From the NCBI RefSeq assembly GCF_002575655.3, contig NC_053039.3, positions 241,778,622 to 241,842,621 on the forward strand: a DNA stretch of 64,000 bases, written 5' to 3'. The notes beneath the pieces were generated by a model, which had not been told where the DNA came from, made no database searches, and saw only the letters and a list, made by a program, of their open reading frames with translations. Both the position numbers and the translations under genes were made by a program. The DNA is from Aegilops tauschii subsp. strangulata. Its lineage: Eukaryota > Streptophyta > Magnoliopsida > Poales > Poaceae. Positions within the stretch are counted from its first letter, which is position 1. Every line of letters begins with the position of its first letter. Positions 23,789 to 35,892 of the stretch are shown piece by piece.

Positions 23789-25457
23789 TGATGTCTACAA
23801 CGCAACCTTCTTCTTGTAGACTCGTGGTGGGCCTCCAAGCGCAGAGTTTCGTAGGACAGCAGCAAATTTCCCTCAAGTGGATGACCTAAGGTTTATCAAT
23901 CCGTGGGAGGCGTAGGATGAAGATAGTCTCTCTCAAACAACCCTGCAACCAAATAACAAAGAGTCTCTTGTGTGCCCAACACACCCAATACAATGGTAAA
24001 TTGTATAGGTGCACTAGTTCGGTGAAGAGATGGTGATACAAGTGTAATATGGATGGTAGATATAGGTTTTTGTAATCTAAAAATATATAAATAGCAAAGT
24101 AACAAGTGGTAAAAGTAGGCGAAAATGGTATTGCAATGCTTAGAAACAAGGCCTAGGGTTCATACTTTCACTAGTGCAAGTTCTCTCAATAATGATAACA
24201 TAGTTAGATCATTTAACAATCCTTCAATGTGCAACAAAGAGTCACTCCAAAGTCACTAATGGCGGAGAACAAATGAAGAGATTATTGTAGGGTACGAAAC
24301 CACCCCAAAGTTATTCTTTTCTGATCGATCTATTGGGCTATTCCTATAAGTGTCATAAACAGCCCTAGAGTTCATACTAAAATAACACCTTAAGACACAC
24401 ATCAACCAAAACCCTAATGTCACCTAGATACTCCAATGTCACCACAAGTATCCGCGGGTTTGATAATACGATGTGCATCACACAATTTAGAGTCATCTAT
24501 TCAAACCAACACAAAGAACTTCAAAGAGTGCCCCAAAGTTTCTACCGGAGAGTCAAGATGAAAACGTGTGCCAACCCCTATGCATAAGTTCACAAGGTCA
24601 TAGAACCCGCAAGTTGATCACCAAAACATACATCAAGTAGATCACGTGAATATCCCATTGTCACCATAGATAAGCACATGCAAGACATACATCAAGTGTT
24701 CTCAAATCCTTAAAGACTCAATCCGATAAGATAACTTCAAAGGGAAAACTCAATCCATTACAAGAAGGTAGAGGTGGAGAAACATCATAAGATCCAACTA
24801 TAATAGCAAAGCTCGCGGTACATCAAGATCGTGCCAAATCAAGAACACGAGAGAGAGAGAGATATCAAACACATAGCTAGCTACTGGTACATACCCTCAG
24901 CCCCGAGGTTGAACTACTCCCTCCACGTCATGAAGAGCACCAGGATGATGAAGATGGCCACCGGTGATGATTTCCCCCTCTGGCAGGGTGCCGAAATAGG
25001 GTCCCAATTGGTTTTTGGTGGCTACAGAAGCTTGTGGCAGTGGAACTCCCGATCTAGGTTTATCTCTGGGGGTTTTGGTATTTATAGGAATTATTAGCGT
25101 CGAGAACAAGTCAGGGGGGTCCACGAGGAGCCCGCAAGGTCGAAGGACGCGACCGGGGGGTAGGGCGCGCCCTCCACCCTTGTGGAGGCCTCGTGGCTCT
25201 TCTGGCCCAACTCTTTTGCTTCGGGGGCTTCTTCTGGTCCATCAAAAATCATCGTAAATTTTCAGGTCATTTGGACTCCCTTTGATATTCCTTTTCTATA
25301 AAACTCAAAAACAAGGAAAAACATAAACTGGCACTGGGCTCTAGGTTAATAGGTTAGTCCCAAAAATCATATAAAATAGCACATAAATGCATATAAAACA
25401 TCCAAGATAGATAATATAATAGCATGGAACGATCAAAAATTATAGATACGTTGGAGA
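23789..25457 (-). repeat. 5' LTR of gypsy element A
   Basis: TGATGTCTAC to CGTTGGAGA; the last bases (CGTATCA) are lost through a short deletion relative to copy B. TATTTATA at 25079-25086 is the minus-strand TATA box. A (GA)n tract is at 24850-24866. Confidence 0.9.
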
Positions 25458-25515
25458 GAAGAAGCAGTGGGCAAGTGCACTAAGTGAGTGGGGTCGTGTG
25501 GGCCCCATAAGACAC

Positions 25516-26923
25516 TAATACGTTTCCGTCGTATCAACTTTTCCTAATGCTTTTCCTATTGTTTTGGATTCCAATTTGCATGATTTGAATGAAACTAACT
25601 CAGATTGGCACTGTTTTCAGCAGAACTACCATGGTGTTGTTTTTGTTCAGAAATAAAAGTTATCGGATTGGAACGAAACTTTGCGAGGAACTTTTATATA
25701 ATAAAAGATAATTTCTGGAGCCAAGAACCACCGGAGGGAGGGCACCTGGGTGGGCACAACCCACCAGGGCTTCCCCCTCCAAGCGCGCCCAGGTGGATTG
25801 TCCCCACCTGGTGGCTCCGCAGACCTCAACCCTGATACTATAAAATCACATTTTCGGAGAAAAATCAGGGAGAAAGTATTATCGTGTTTCACGAGATGGA
25901 GCTGCCGCCACCTCCTGTTCTTCATCGGGAGGCCAGATCTGGAGTCCGTTTGGGGCTCCAGAGAGGGGGATCTTCGATCTTCGTCATCACCAACCCTTCT
26001 CCATCGCCAATTCCATGGTGCTCCCCACCGAGAGCGAGTAATTACCTTTTAGGCTCACTGGTCTGTGAGAAGTTGGATGAGATTCATCATGTAATCGAGT
26101 TTGTTTTGTTAGGGCTTGATCCCTAGTATCCATTATGTTCTGAGATTGATGTTTCTATGACTTTGCCATGCTTAATGCTTGTCACTTTGGGCCGGGTGCC
26201 ATGATTTTAGCTTTGAACTATTTATGTTATCACCATTATATCCATATTCTGGATCCGATCTTGCAAGTTATAGTCACCTACTACGTGTTATGATCCGGCA
26301 ACCCCGGAGTGACAAAAGTCGGGACACTTCCCGGTGATGACCGTAGTTTGAGGAGTTCATGTATTCAGTATGTGTTAATGCTTTGTTCCGGTTCTCTATT
26401 AAAAGGAGGCCTTAATATCCCTTAGTTTCCAATAGGACCCCGCTGCCACGGGAGGGTAAGACAAAAGATGTCACGCAAGTTCTTTCCGTAAGCACGTATG
26501 ACTATTCATGGAATACATGCCTACATTATATTTATGAACTAGAGCTAGTGTCGTATCGCCCTAGGTTATAACTATTATATGATGAATATCATCCAACGAA
26601 TTCACAGATCCAATGCCTACGAATTTCTCTCATATTGTTCTTGCTAAGTTACTACTACTACTGTTACTATTGCACTTGCTACAAAATCATTGCTATCACT
26701 GTTACAGTTACTATTGTTGTTGCTACTACTATCAAAACTATCATACTACTTTGCTACTGATCACTTTGCTGCAGATAATTAATCTCCAGGTGTGGTTGAA
26801 TTGACAACTCAACTGCTAATACTTGCAAATATTCTTTGGCTCCCCTTGTGTCGAATCAATAAATTTGGGTTGAATACTCTACCCTCGAAAACTATTGCGA
26901 TCCCCTATACTTGTGGGTTATCA
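25516..26923 (+). mobile_element. 5' LTR of gypsy element E
   Basis: TAATACGTTTCC (first G mutated to A compared with TGATACG at 47211) to GTGGGTTATCA. GACAC lies just upstream. It is followed by a PBS at 26924 and a gag start at 27003. A run of CTACTACT-type triplets is at 26650-26755. Confidence 0.88.
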
Positions 26924-26956
26924 AGACCTTTTTCTAGCGCCGTTGCTGGGGAGCAT
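26924..26956 (+). other. Primer binding site of element E (mutated)
   Basis: After AGACCTTTTTC, TAGCGCCGTTGCTGGGGAG differs by two bases from the consensus TGGCGCCGTTGCCGGGGAG seen in neighbouring elements. Confidence 0.65.
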
Positions 26957-27632
26957 AGCTATATCTGTTGAGTCACTTGGGATTATTATGAAATTATCAC
27001 TATGAAGAATCTGGAGGACGCTAAGACTAAGATTTTTCCCTCCAAGACGAGGAGAGGTAAGGACTTGCCATCTTGCTCTGCACTTGATTCACCTTCTGTT
27101 ATAAGTAAACTTGCAACACCACCACATGCTATTAATCCTGATATGTCACAAGTTATTGATGATGCTACTTCTGCTATGAATGATATTATGATGATGCTAG
27201 TACCTTGCTTGATGATAGTGTGCCACTAGGTGAATTTATTGATGAAGAACTTGCTAGAACTAAAGCTTTTGAGAATGCTGAGACTGATGAAATTGTTGAA
27301 ACTGATGAAGAGCTTGAAACTGAAAATCTTGAAACACATATTAGAACTAGTTCTCCTAGATATGAATTGCCTAAGATACTGGAAGGTTATGTTATGGATG
27401 AGGAGACAACTAGAGACTTTCTTGCTTGCAATGATAGAGATGACACTGGTACGCGTCGGTCCTAAACAAACGGTTTTTAACCCCTTTTCGCGACGGCATT
27501 TGGAACCGTCGCCAAGTGAGTGTGGGCGATAGGGGGGTCCTTCCCACATGACCCAGAAATCTACGGGGATAGGCCCTCCTGGGACCCAGGCTAGGGCCGT
27601 GTGCAATCGGGCGAGGCATCGAAACCCAATCA

Positions 27633-27855
27633 TTTCCGTAGGTATGTACATCCCACACGGTAATCCAAGAAAAACATTTCCGTAGGTATGTACATCCCAC
27701 ATGGTGAATCCCAGAAAAACATTTCCGTCCGTATGTATATCACACACAGTCAATCCAAGGAATACGTTTTCGTTCTTATGTACATCCCACACAGTCAATC
27801 CAGGGAAAACGTTTCCGTTCGGACGTACATCCCACACAGTTTAATGTGTAGGCTC
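27633..27855 (-). repeat. CACTA I subterminal repeats, about 45 bases x 5
   Basis: Units start TTTCCGT at 27633, 27677, 27722, 27768 (TTTTCGT) and 27811, each followed by TATGTACATCCCACAC or close variants. Such arrays are usual transposase-binding regions in CACTA elements; that role is inferred. Confidence 0.8.
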
Positions 27856-28167
27856 GTGTGTGAAAGGTGTAACTATCACACACGGTCTGCCTTGGTTAAC
27901 TATTTGCTTTTATTAACTATATCACACACGATTTGATGAAGAAAACTGTGTGGCATTGGGCTATCCATGACACATTTAGCAAGTTTATTAGTTTACAATT
28001 AATAATTCCAGTATTACGCAAATTCACATTTCATATCGAACAACTGTTTGCCAATTTCATATCAGGCACATAAATATATTATAAAATCACAGTACGGTAG
28101 CTACATGAAAACAGCACAGTACAACATATAGCTAGTTCAACTTCATAAGAACAATATATTCATTTCC

Positions 28168-29563
28168 CTAATCGAGATCATCCAGGTTCGTCTTATCCAC
28201 CTCTGCTTTCAGTTCAGTAAGAACCCGTTTTGCACGGGCCAATTGGGAAAGTGCCTCCTCCTTCACCAACACCATCTTAGCAAAGTCTGATTTAAAAAAT
28301 CTGAGCTCATTCTCCACCTTCAACTTTTTATCCCGCATCTTGAAATATGCTTCAGCGTTGACAACAGTTTCTCTAAGCCTACGTGTGTTATCTTCCTCAT
28401 ACATGCTCCAGAGCTTCGCTAGGCACATATTCAAAGACTGTGGCCACTCTTGTTCAACCCACACTCCAAGTAAGAACACTTCCGTTCATCCTATAATATT
28501 TAAAACTAGATTAGTAACAATTGTAGGGGAAATGGATTTACATCAACATAGAAAATCACCAATGCTTATTTTGAAAAACTAAAGAAACATGTTAATTATG
28601 ACATATCTTCTCAAAAAGATCACTGTGCAAATGAAATAATTGGTACTGAGACAACAACCAAATTCTGGAACATCAGAAGCTATAATTAACTACAACGACA
28701 CAAGTTCCTACTCATGTACAATAAATAACAAATTGAACATTTTATGAGGGGTAAATATAACTGCAACAGCGTAGCGACAGTGTTTGGATGACAGCAAATT
28801 GATACTAACAGGTGTGTACATGCACAAATTTAATAACATAGAACTAATAGCACTAAGGCCGTCCACTATGTATGCCAAAACTGGGGTAAAGACAATTGTT
28901 GCTACATCTCGCAACGGTGCCCTGCACTGGCGAGCCGATGCAGCGGAAAAAAATCAGGGCCCCGGTCTCCGGAGCACGTAGTTGCTCCGATGCCCAGTTC
29001 CTTCGTGCCATAAAGATTTAGTATTTTACTGCTTGGCTGCTCGGATGTGTGGACCAAAGTTGGCTGCACAAACTGCTGAAGTGGTGCCAAATAATTGTCT
29101 AATGGCACCACTGATGAGATGGCGACAATTTAAGATACTAGGTACAAGCTGTGACACTGTCTTAGGAGGCGTTTGGTTGAAGGTGTGGTATGAATGGGTT
29201 GGGACCGTGACAGTGTCTGAATCACATCTAACAAATGATTTGTAACAACGAAAGAGGGTCTAACCTTCTCTGCACATGCCAGAAACTTCCTCCCACTGTC
29301 CATAGAATCAAACACAACTAGCTTCATGCATGGAGATTGATGGTGACAACGAGCAGATAGATCTTCAGCCACCCCGCTCCATTCGTTGCCACTGATGGTC
29401 CTAGGGAGCTACAAGAGGAAGAAATGACTCAAATCGACCGCCGGGTAAAAATCCTTCATTCCAAGTCATAGCCCGAGAGAGAGAGAGAAGAGAGGCATAC
29501 CCGGGTGGTGAAGGAGTATTCGCCGTAGGAGGAACCGCTAGAGAGGTCTTTGAAGAAGACCAT
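28168..29563 (-). pseudogene. GRF-like zinc-finger/coiled-coil gene carried by CACTA I (three exons, one frameshift)
   Basis: Exon 1 is 29563-29501 (ATG, 21 codons, ends TTR), then GT at 29500 and AG before 29408. Exon 2 is 29408-29265 (48 codons). Exon 3 is 28490-28168, stopping at TAG. All junctions are GT-AG and in frame. Exon 2 encodes CHHQSPCMKLVVFDSMDSGR then KFLACAEK, and exon 3 opens DERKCSYLE. Together these give the Cys..Cys..GRxFxxC..Cys..W layout of GRF-type zinc fingers. The remainder is a charged helix/coiled coil (LRETVVNAEAYFKMRDKKLK and on), ending NLDDLD. A two-base TG insertion near 28458-28463 turns the expected EWVEQEW into a shifted frame, so this copy is broken. GRF fingers bind nucleic acid; a role in the element is inference. 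Confidence 0.72.
28491..29264 (-). other. Large intron of the GRF-like gene
   Basis: Bounded by GT at 29264 and ATAG before 28490. AT-rich in most of its length. Short frames on either strand look like chance. Confidence 0.6.
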
Positions 29564-30078
29564 GGCGACCCCGGTGGTAGGATGCGAGACGCCGAGAGTG
29601 AGGAAGCAGCTATAGCTTAGCAAGGAAGGAAGGAAGGAAGGAGGAAATAGGGGAAATGTGACTTGTGGTCGGGAAGAAAATGGGGTGGGGAAGGGGGGAA
29701 GGGGGCGGGGGTAGATATTTTGGCGGTAGGCCAAAATTTTGGAAATGTGGAGGGAAACTTTCCACGCGATGCTGTCGGACCATTCACTTTGAACGATTGT
29801 GTGTATCGCAAATGATTCTTCTGCTTTACGCGCATGGGATGAGTTTGATAATTCAATGTTTGGTGGAAATTTCCCCGGGTACGTCATTGCATAATTTAAT
29901 ATCGCTTGCTAATTTGGGCACACAAAAGAGCGTACAGCAGACAGACCACACTTACTGAATTGAGCAATTTTAGTAATTAAACAGAGCCAGTTGACCTAAA
30001 CATTGCTCTAACAAAAGACCAACATTAAAAACAAAGCCTAAGTACGCATAATTTTAACAAATCCGCCACCGCACCGGC
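29564..30078 (-). promoter_or_regulatory. Intergenic spacer and promoter of the GRF-like gene, shared with CACTA II
   Basis: On the minus strand the segment AAATATCTACCCCCGCCCC, then CACATTTCCCCTATTTCC, then GCTGCTTCCTCACTC (29600-29730) aligns with plus-strand 55540-55665 in element II. The part nearer the upstream gene aligns with 55240-55500. It includes a (GGAA)n tract at 29622-29645 and a G-rich stretch at 29680-29710. Confidence 0.6.
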
Positions 30079-30731
30079 CTATGCATCGCCGGTGTGATAT
30101 GAGACGTCGATGACTTGTCCTGGCGACATGCCGCTGTTGGTAGACTCCACGTCCCCCCTGCTGAAGTCGACCGCGTCCTCGGCGCTACCCTCAAGGTTGT
30201 AGTACTCGTAGTATTGGCTGCGCCAGAGCTAGCGTTGGTACTCCACCGCCGATTCCTCGACGGACAGACTCTTCTCTACCTCGACCTCGGCCATGCGCAA
30301 CTCCTCCTCCCGGCGCTCCTCGATCTCCACCGCCTCCTGCATCTCCAGCTCCCGCTCGGTGACCTCATGAGGAAGCAGGTGCTCCATGGCCACCGCCGCC
30401 TTTTCAGACGTGGGTTGCATGCTGGAGTCCGAGGTGGCCTGGAATATCTTGGCGTGTGCATCCTCGATCTTGGCATGGATGGCCTCGACCCGGGCCAGGG
30501 CAACATCAGCGGCACGAACGGCAGCTCGAGCGCTCTCGGCGTTTGCAGCCGTCTCTGCTGCTGCAGCTGCCCTGTAGGCTGCCGCAGATGCCCTCTCAGC
30601 GGAAGCGGCCGCGCTCAATGTGGATGCGGCGGCACTCTCGGCGTAGGCGGCTGCGCTCTCGGCGCAGGCGGCGGCGCTCGGGGGGGGACGCGGCCATCGT
30701 ACGGGCCTTCACGAAGCGTTTCCACGGCGTA
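30079..30731 (-). pseudogene. Alanine-rich helical protein gene of CACTA I (paralogue of 54606-55220)
   Basis: The main open block (30229-30618) encodes an alanine-rich, almost fully helical chain with SAAASAERASAAAYRAAAAA early and ERELEMQEAVEIEERREEEL late. It aligns with the protein at 54606-55220 (LARVEAIHAKIEDAHAKI against LALMEATRHHVEAVHAHL; RELEMQEAVEIEE against RELDMEAAAEIDE), and the 3' flanks align as well. Faults in this copy: the position of the start codon in the paralogue reads ATT (AAAG-ATT), an 8-base G run at 30681-30688 shifts the frame, and a TAG near 30229 precedes an in-frame extension to TAG at 30079. No known domain; a coiled-coil or DNA-coating role is conceivable. Confidence 0.62.
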
Positions 30732-30954
30732 ATCTTTGCAAGAAGGGGTGCGGGAATGGGGATCGGGATTCGTGGATTCGGGGGTTGCCGGCACTAGAGC
30801 AGACGAGCCGACGAAGCTTAAGGAGGGAGACTTAAATAGACCCAGATATTTTCATCGCAAACGGTTCCTAGAAAACAACTGTGTGTGATGTTGTAGATAT
30901 TTTTTATTAGCTGTGAAAGACAAATTTGGAGTAAAGTGCCAACGGATGGTGTTT
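30732..30954 (-). other. Upstream region of the alanine-rich gene
   Basis: Contains CACTA-type subterminal-like words (ATCGCAAACGGTTCC, ACTGTGTGTGATG) at 30853-30892. No gene is seen. Confidence 0.5.
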
Positions 30955-33900
30955 TAAATGAACGAGAATTTTGTAGTACTAATACAACTGTCATGTCAAA
31001 TTTTGTAAAATTTCAGGGGTCATTTGACCTTTTAAGACATTTAAGTGATTTTCTAGCCATTTAATGACCATAATTGAAATTTGAACTACATGTACATGCA
31101 ACAGCTAACCATAACAGTTTGAAAACTCATATTTCGTGTACTTGTGTGTGATTTAATTCCATGTGCAATAAATTGGAAGGAATTTTCAAACCTATTGGTC
31201 TAACGGCTATGACACAATTAAGCATGGAGTGACATGGCATTTTAATTCCAAAAAATAAAACACACATGAAACCTTGGTTGATGTAATGTCATGCCACCAA
31301 GATGATGTGGTAAAAAAATTGGCATATTTGACGAAAGTTTGGACACACACCCCTCACAAACCGGAGCAACTCACTAGAAGGCTCGTGGTTCCGAGAGGAA
31401 ACAATGCATGTTTGATGACGAACGGGAGATAGCTTCCTCTTACGGCCTTCAATTTTTTTTCTACGTCTAACGTGCACTACTACAACTGTAATGTGAAATT
31501 TTTGAAAATTCTAGGGGTCATTTGACCTTTTAAAGACATTTAAGTGATTTTCTAGCCATTTAATGACCGTAATTCAAATTTGAACTACATCTACATGCAA
31601 CGCCTAACCAAAATGGTTTAAAAATCATATTTGTGTACTTGTGTGCGAGTTAATTCCATGTGCAGTAAACTAGAAGGAATTTTCAAACATATTTGTCTCA
31701 CGACATGGACACATGCATGCATATGTATGCATGGAGTGACATGGCATTTTAATTCCAAAAAAATCAGAAACACATGAAACCTTGGTTGATGTAATGTCAT
31801 GCCACCAAGATGATGTGGCAAAGAAATTTGCATGTTTGACGAAGTTTTTTTTTTTGAATATTTACTGTGAGGCAAAGCCCCACAGACCTTTATTAAATAA
31901 AGAACCACTGTACAAGTAAAAGAAACTATACAAGGAAGGAAAACAAAAGGGGAAAGAGTCTACCTATATGCTAACTAACTGTACTTGCTTTACAACAAAG
32001 AAGCAATCCAAGCCAAAAGTTTTGGCTTGTTACAGTCCTTCACCCTGTGAGCAAGCAAGGAAATGTCATGGATGAAATTACACTTCCAAGCACTGAAAGT
32101 AGCTCTGTTTGACGAAAGTTTGGACACACACCCCTCACAAACCGGAGCAACTCGCTAGAAGGTTCGTGGTTCCGAGAGGGAACAATGCATGTTTGATGAT
32201 GAACGGGAGATAGCTTCCTCTGACGGCCTTCAATTTTTTTCTATGTCTAACGTGCACTACTACAACTGTAATGTGAAATTTTGGAAAATTCTAGGGGTCA
32301 TTTGACCTTTTAAAGACATTGAAGGGATTTTCTAACCATTTAATGACTGTAATTCAAATTTAACTACATCTACATGCAACGCCTAACCAAAACGGTTTGA
32401 AAAATCATATCTATGTACTTGTGTGTGAGTTAATTCCATGTGCAGTAAATTAGAAGGAATTTTCAAACATATTGGTCTCACGACATGGACACATGCATAC
32501 GTATGCATGGAGTGACATGGCATTTTAATTCCAAAAAATAAAAAAATGATCAGAAAAACATGAAACCTTGGTTGATGTAATGTCATGCCACCAAGATGAT
32601 GTGGTAAAGAAATTGGCATGTTTGACGAACGTTTGGACACACACACCCTCACAAGTCGGAGCAACTCGCTAGAAGGTTCGTGGTTCCGAGATGGAACAAT
32701 GCATGTTTGATGACGAACGGGAGAGCTTCCTCTTACGACCTTCAAAAAATTTCCTACGTTTAACGTGCACTAATACAACTGTCATGAAAAATTTGGAAAA
32801 TTTCAGGGGTCATTTGACCTTTTAAAGACATTTAAGTGATTTTCTAACCATTTAATGACCATAATTCAAATTTGAACTACATCTACATGCAACGCCTAAC
32901 CATAACAGTTTGAAAAATCATATTTTTGTGTACTTGTGTGCGAGTTAATTCCATGTGCAGTAAATTAGAAGGAATTTTCAAACATATTGTTCTCAAGGCA
33001 TGGGCACATACATGGAGTGCCATGGCATTTTAATTCCAAAAAATAAAAAAAATGATCAGAAACACATGAAACCTTGGTTGATGTAATGTCATGCCACCAA
33101 GATGATGTGCTAAAGAAATAGGCATGTTTGACGAACGTTTGGACACACACCCCTCACAAACCGGAGCAACTCACTAGAAGGTTCGTGGTTCCGAGAGGGA
33201 ACAATGCATGTTTGATGACGAACGGTAGATAGCTTCCTCTTACGGCCTTAAAAAAAATTTCCTACGTTTAACGTGCACTAATACAACTGTCATGTCAAAA
33301 TTTGGAAAATTTCAGGGGTCATTTGACCTTTTAAAGACATTTAAGTTATTTTCTAACCATTTAATGACCGTAATTCAAATTTGAACTACATCTACATGCA
33401 ACGCCTAACAATAACGGTTTGAAAATCATATTTTTGTGTACTTGTGTGCGAGTTAATTCCATGTGCAGTAAATTAGAAGGAATTTTCAAACATATTGGTC
33501 TCAAGGCATGGGCACATGCATGGAGTGCCATCGCATTTTAATTCCAAAAAATAAAAAAACGATCAGAAAAACATGAAACCTTGCTTGATTTAATGTCATG
33601 CCACCAAGATGATGTGGTAAAGAAATTGGCATGTTTGCCGAACGTTTGGACACACACCCCTCACAAACCGGAGCAACTCGCTAGAAGGTTCATGGTTCCG
33701 AGAGGGAACAATGCATGTTTGATGAGGAACGGGAGATAGCTTCCTCTTACGGCCTTCAAAATTTTTTCCTACATTTAACGTGCACTAATACAACTGTCAT
33801 GTGAAATTTTGGAAAATTGCAGGGGTCATTTGACCTTTTAAAGACATTTAAGTGACTTTCTAACCATATAATGACAGTAATTCAAATTTGAACTACATCT

Positions 33901-34475
33901 ACATGCAATGCCTAACCATAACGGTTTGAAAAATCATATTTTTGTGTACTTGTGTTCGAGTTAATTCCATGTGCAGTAAATTAGAAGGAATTTTCAAACA
34001 TATTGGTCTCAAGGCATGGGCACATGCATGGAGTGCATGCCATGGCATTTTAATTCCAAAAAATTAAAAAATGATCAGAAAAACATGAAACCTTGCTTGA
34101 TTTAATGCCATGCCACCAAGATGATGTGGTAAAAAAATTGGCCTGTTTGATGAAAGTTTGGACACACACCCCTCACAAACCAGAGCAACTCACTAGAAGG
34201 TTCGTGTTTCCGAGAGGGAACAATGCATGTTTGATGACGGACGGGAGATAGCTTCCTCTTACGGCCTTCAAATTTTTTCCTACATTTAACGTGCACTAAT
34301 ACAACTGTCATGTGAAAAGTTGGAAAATTTCACGGGTCATTTGACCTTTTAAAGACATTTAAGTGATTTTCTAACCATTTAATGACCGTAATTCAAATTT
34401 GAACTACATCTACATGCAACGCCTAACCAAAACGGTTTGAAAAATCATATTTTTGTGTACTTGCGTGCGAGTTAA
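30955..34475. repeat. Tandem array, about 508-base unit, about seven copies
   Basis: The marker AAACCTTGGTTGAT (or GCTTGAT) recurs at 31269, 31777, 32563, 33069, 33576 and 34088: spacing 508, 786, 506, 507 and 512. The long interval contains the LINE tail at 31844-32105. Other unit landmarks are CACACACCCCTCACAAACCG and AGGGGTCATTTGACCTTTTA. Frames in it are repeat shadows. A diverged version of the unit forms the array at 52440-54300. Confidence 0.9.
31844..32105 (-). mobile_element. 5'-truncated LINE tail in the tandem array
   Basis: Read on the minus strand, it ends in a poly-A tail (poly-T at 31845-31855) preceded by TTTAATAAAGG. Its coding part gives LAHRVKDCNKPKLLAWIASL and a stop, the usual C-terminal end of plant LINE ORF2. 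TGTTTGACGAA at 31833-31843 is repeated at 32106-32116 as an 11-base target duplication. Confidence 0.85.
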
Positions 34476-35149
34476 AAAATCATCAGACGATGTAAATATC
34501 TGGTGTTCAAAAACAAAAATGTAAAGATCTGGCAAGACAATCGGCCCCCACACGATTGGCACTCTATCTCGCGGCTCAAGGTTTGGTAGGTGATTGGTGG
34601 GGTCATTCATCAGACACGGTTCTGTATTGGAAACCATCAGCTATTATGTTCACACACGGATTTTGCTGCGGGAATCGTGTGTAATTCAAACTACAGTACT
34701 CGTAAATTCCGGCGACCGGCGTGTGTACTTTCCCCGTTGATCTAGATTCCAGCCGCTAATAAATACTACCTTGTTCATGTCATCCCGCATGCATTCTCAT
34801 CTACATCCTCCCCTCGCTTGCCCTCTCTCCCTCTCTCAAATCTCTGCCATGGCGCCGTCGGTCTGCCCACGCGCTGACGAGGAGTCGCCGCCCCTCGAGG
34901 ATGCTCACTCGATTAGCAGCGACGAGGACCCCTACGCGCCACCTGACAAGGTTGCGCCGGACCCCCCAACTTTGGATTGGTTTTGGGGCCAGTACAATCA
35001 TTGTCTGTGGAAGTCGCTGCCGCCGGCTGAGAAAGCCAGGCAAGTGGCGTTCAAGAAGGAGATGGCAGAGGAGGAAGCCAGGTACCAGGCAGCCTGTTAA
35101 TCCCGTGATGCCGCCTGGAAAAAGAAGGCGGCGGAGCTTTGGGGGCGGG

Positions 35150-35627
35150 TGAGGGAGTCCTGGACTAAGGGGTCCTCGGGCGTCCAGCCTCTTAGCCATG
35201 GGCCCGACTGATGGGCTGTGAAGATACAAATACCGAAGACTCTACCCGTGTCCGGATGGGACTTTCCTTGGCGTGGAAGGCAAGCTTGGCGACCACATAT
35301 GAAGATTCCTTTCTCTGTAACCGACTTTGTGTAACCCTAGTCCCCTCCGGTGTCTATATAAACAGGAGAGCTTAGTCCGTAGAGGAGATATACAATTATA
35401 GTCAGACAGGCTAGACTTCTAGGGTTTTAGCCATTACGATCTCGTGGTAGATCAACTCTTGTAATATTCATATTCATCAAGATCAATCAAGCAGGAAGTA
35501 GGGTATTACCTCCATAGAGAGGGCCCGAACCTGGGTAAACATTGTGTCCCCTGTCTCCTGTTACAATCGACCTTAGACGCACAGTTCGGGACCCCCTACC
35601 CAAGATCCGCTGGTTTTGACACCGAAA
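35150..35627 (+). mobile_element. Solo LTR (478 bases) inside the cargo gene
   Basis: Starts TGAGGGAGTCCTGGAC and ends TTTTGACACCGAAA (the final CA is mutated to AA). GCGGG at 35145-35149 and 35628-35632 is the TSD. It has TATATAAA at 35355-35362 (GTGTCTATATAAACAGG) and the CGGGACCCCCTACC end typical of a common Triticeae gypsy LTR. Confidence 0.88.
35355..35362 (+). promoter_or_regulatory. TATA box of the solo LTR
   Basis: TATATAAA within GTGTCTATATAAACAGGAG, about 200 bases into the LTR. Confidence 0.5.
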
Positions 35628-35892
35628 GCGGGCATGTCGTCATGCCGAGGAGGTGTACGAAGACGGGTACTTCGCGAGGAAAGTCATAGGCACTGGGCGC
35701 CTCGTCGCCTCGTCGCTGCGTGGAGGTGGCCCAATAAGCTCCAGCATGCCACCGATGAGGAGCTCCGGTGGGCGCCCAACGAAATGGCAAGATCGGTCGC
35801 GCGTGTCTGCCAGCAAGAGGCAGATCGGTGTGTCAAGCGCTGCAAGGCGGAGGAGTCGGAGTACTGCCTCCGCACTGGGAAGACGCCGCGCA

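Larger units (their letters stand above)
12675..26911. repeat. Segmental duplication, copy 1 (interrupted by 15051-21909)
   Basis: The composite string is A internal region, reverse LTR, short spacer, then plus-strand E LTR. It recurs in the same order and orientation at 41226-48600. The shared non-TE spacer, with AGTGGGCAAGTGCACTAAGT at 25467-25486 and at 47159-47178, shows the two are copies of one locus and not independent insertions. Confidence 0.85.

Noticed and set aside
30115..30732. 205-codon plus-strand frame over the alanine-rich gene
   Set aside because: The minus-strand product has a paralogue with matching 3' UTR in the second CACTA element. The plus frame is a shadow of GC-rich codons.
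30955..34475. Possible CRISPR-like or satellite array
   Set aside because: A unit of about 508 bases with no short repeats and unique spacers, located inside a CACTA element; it is an internal transposon array.
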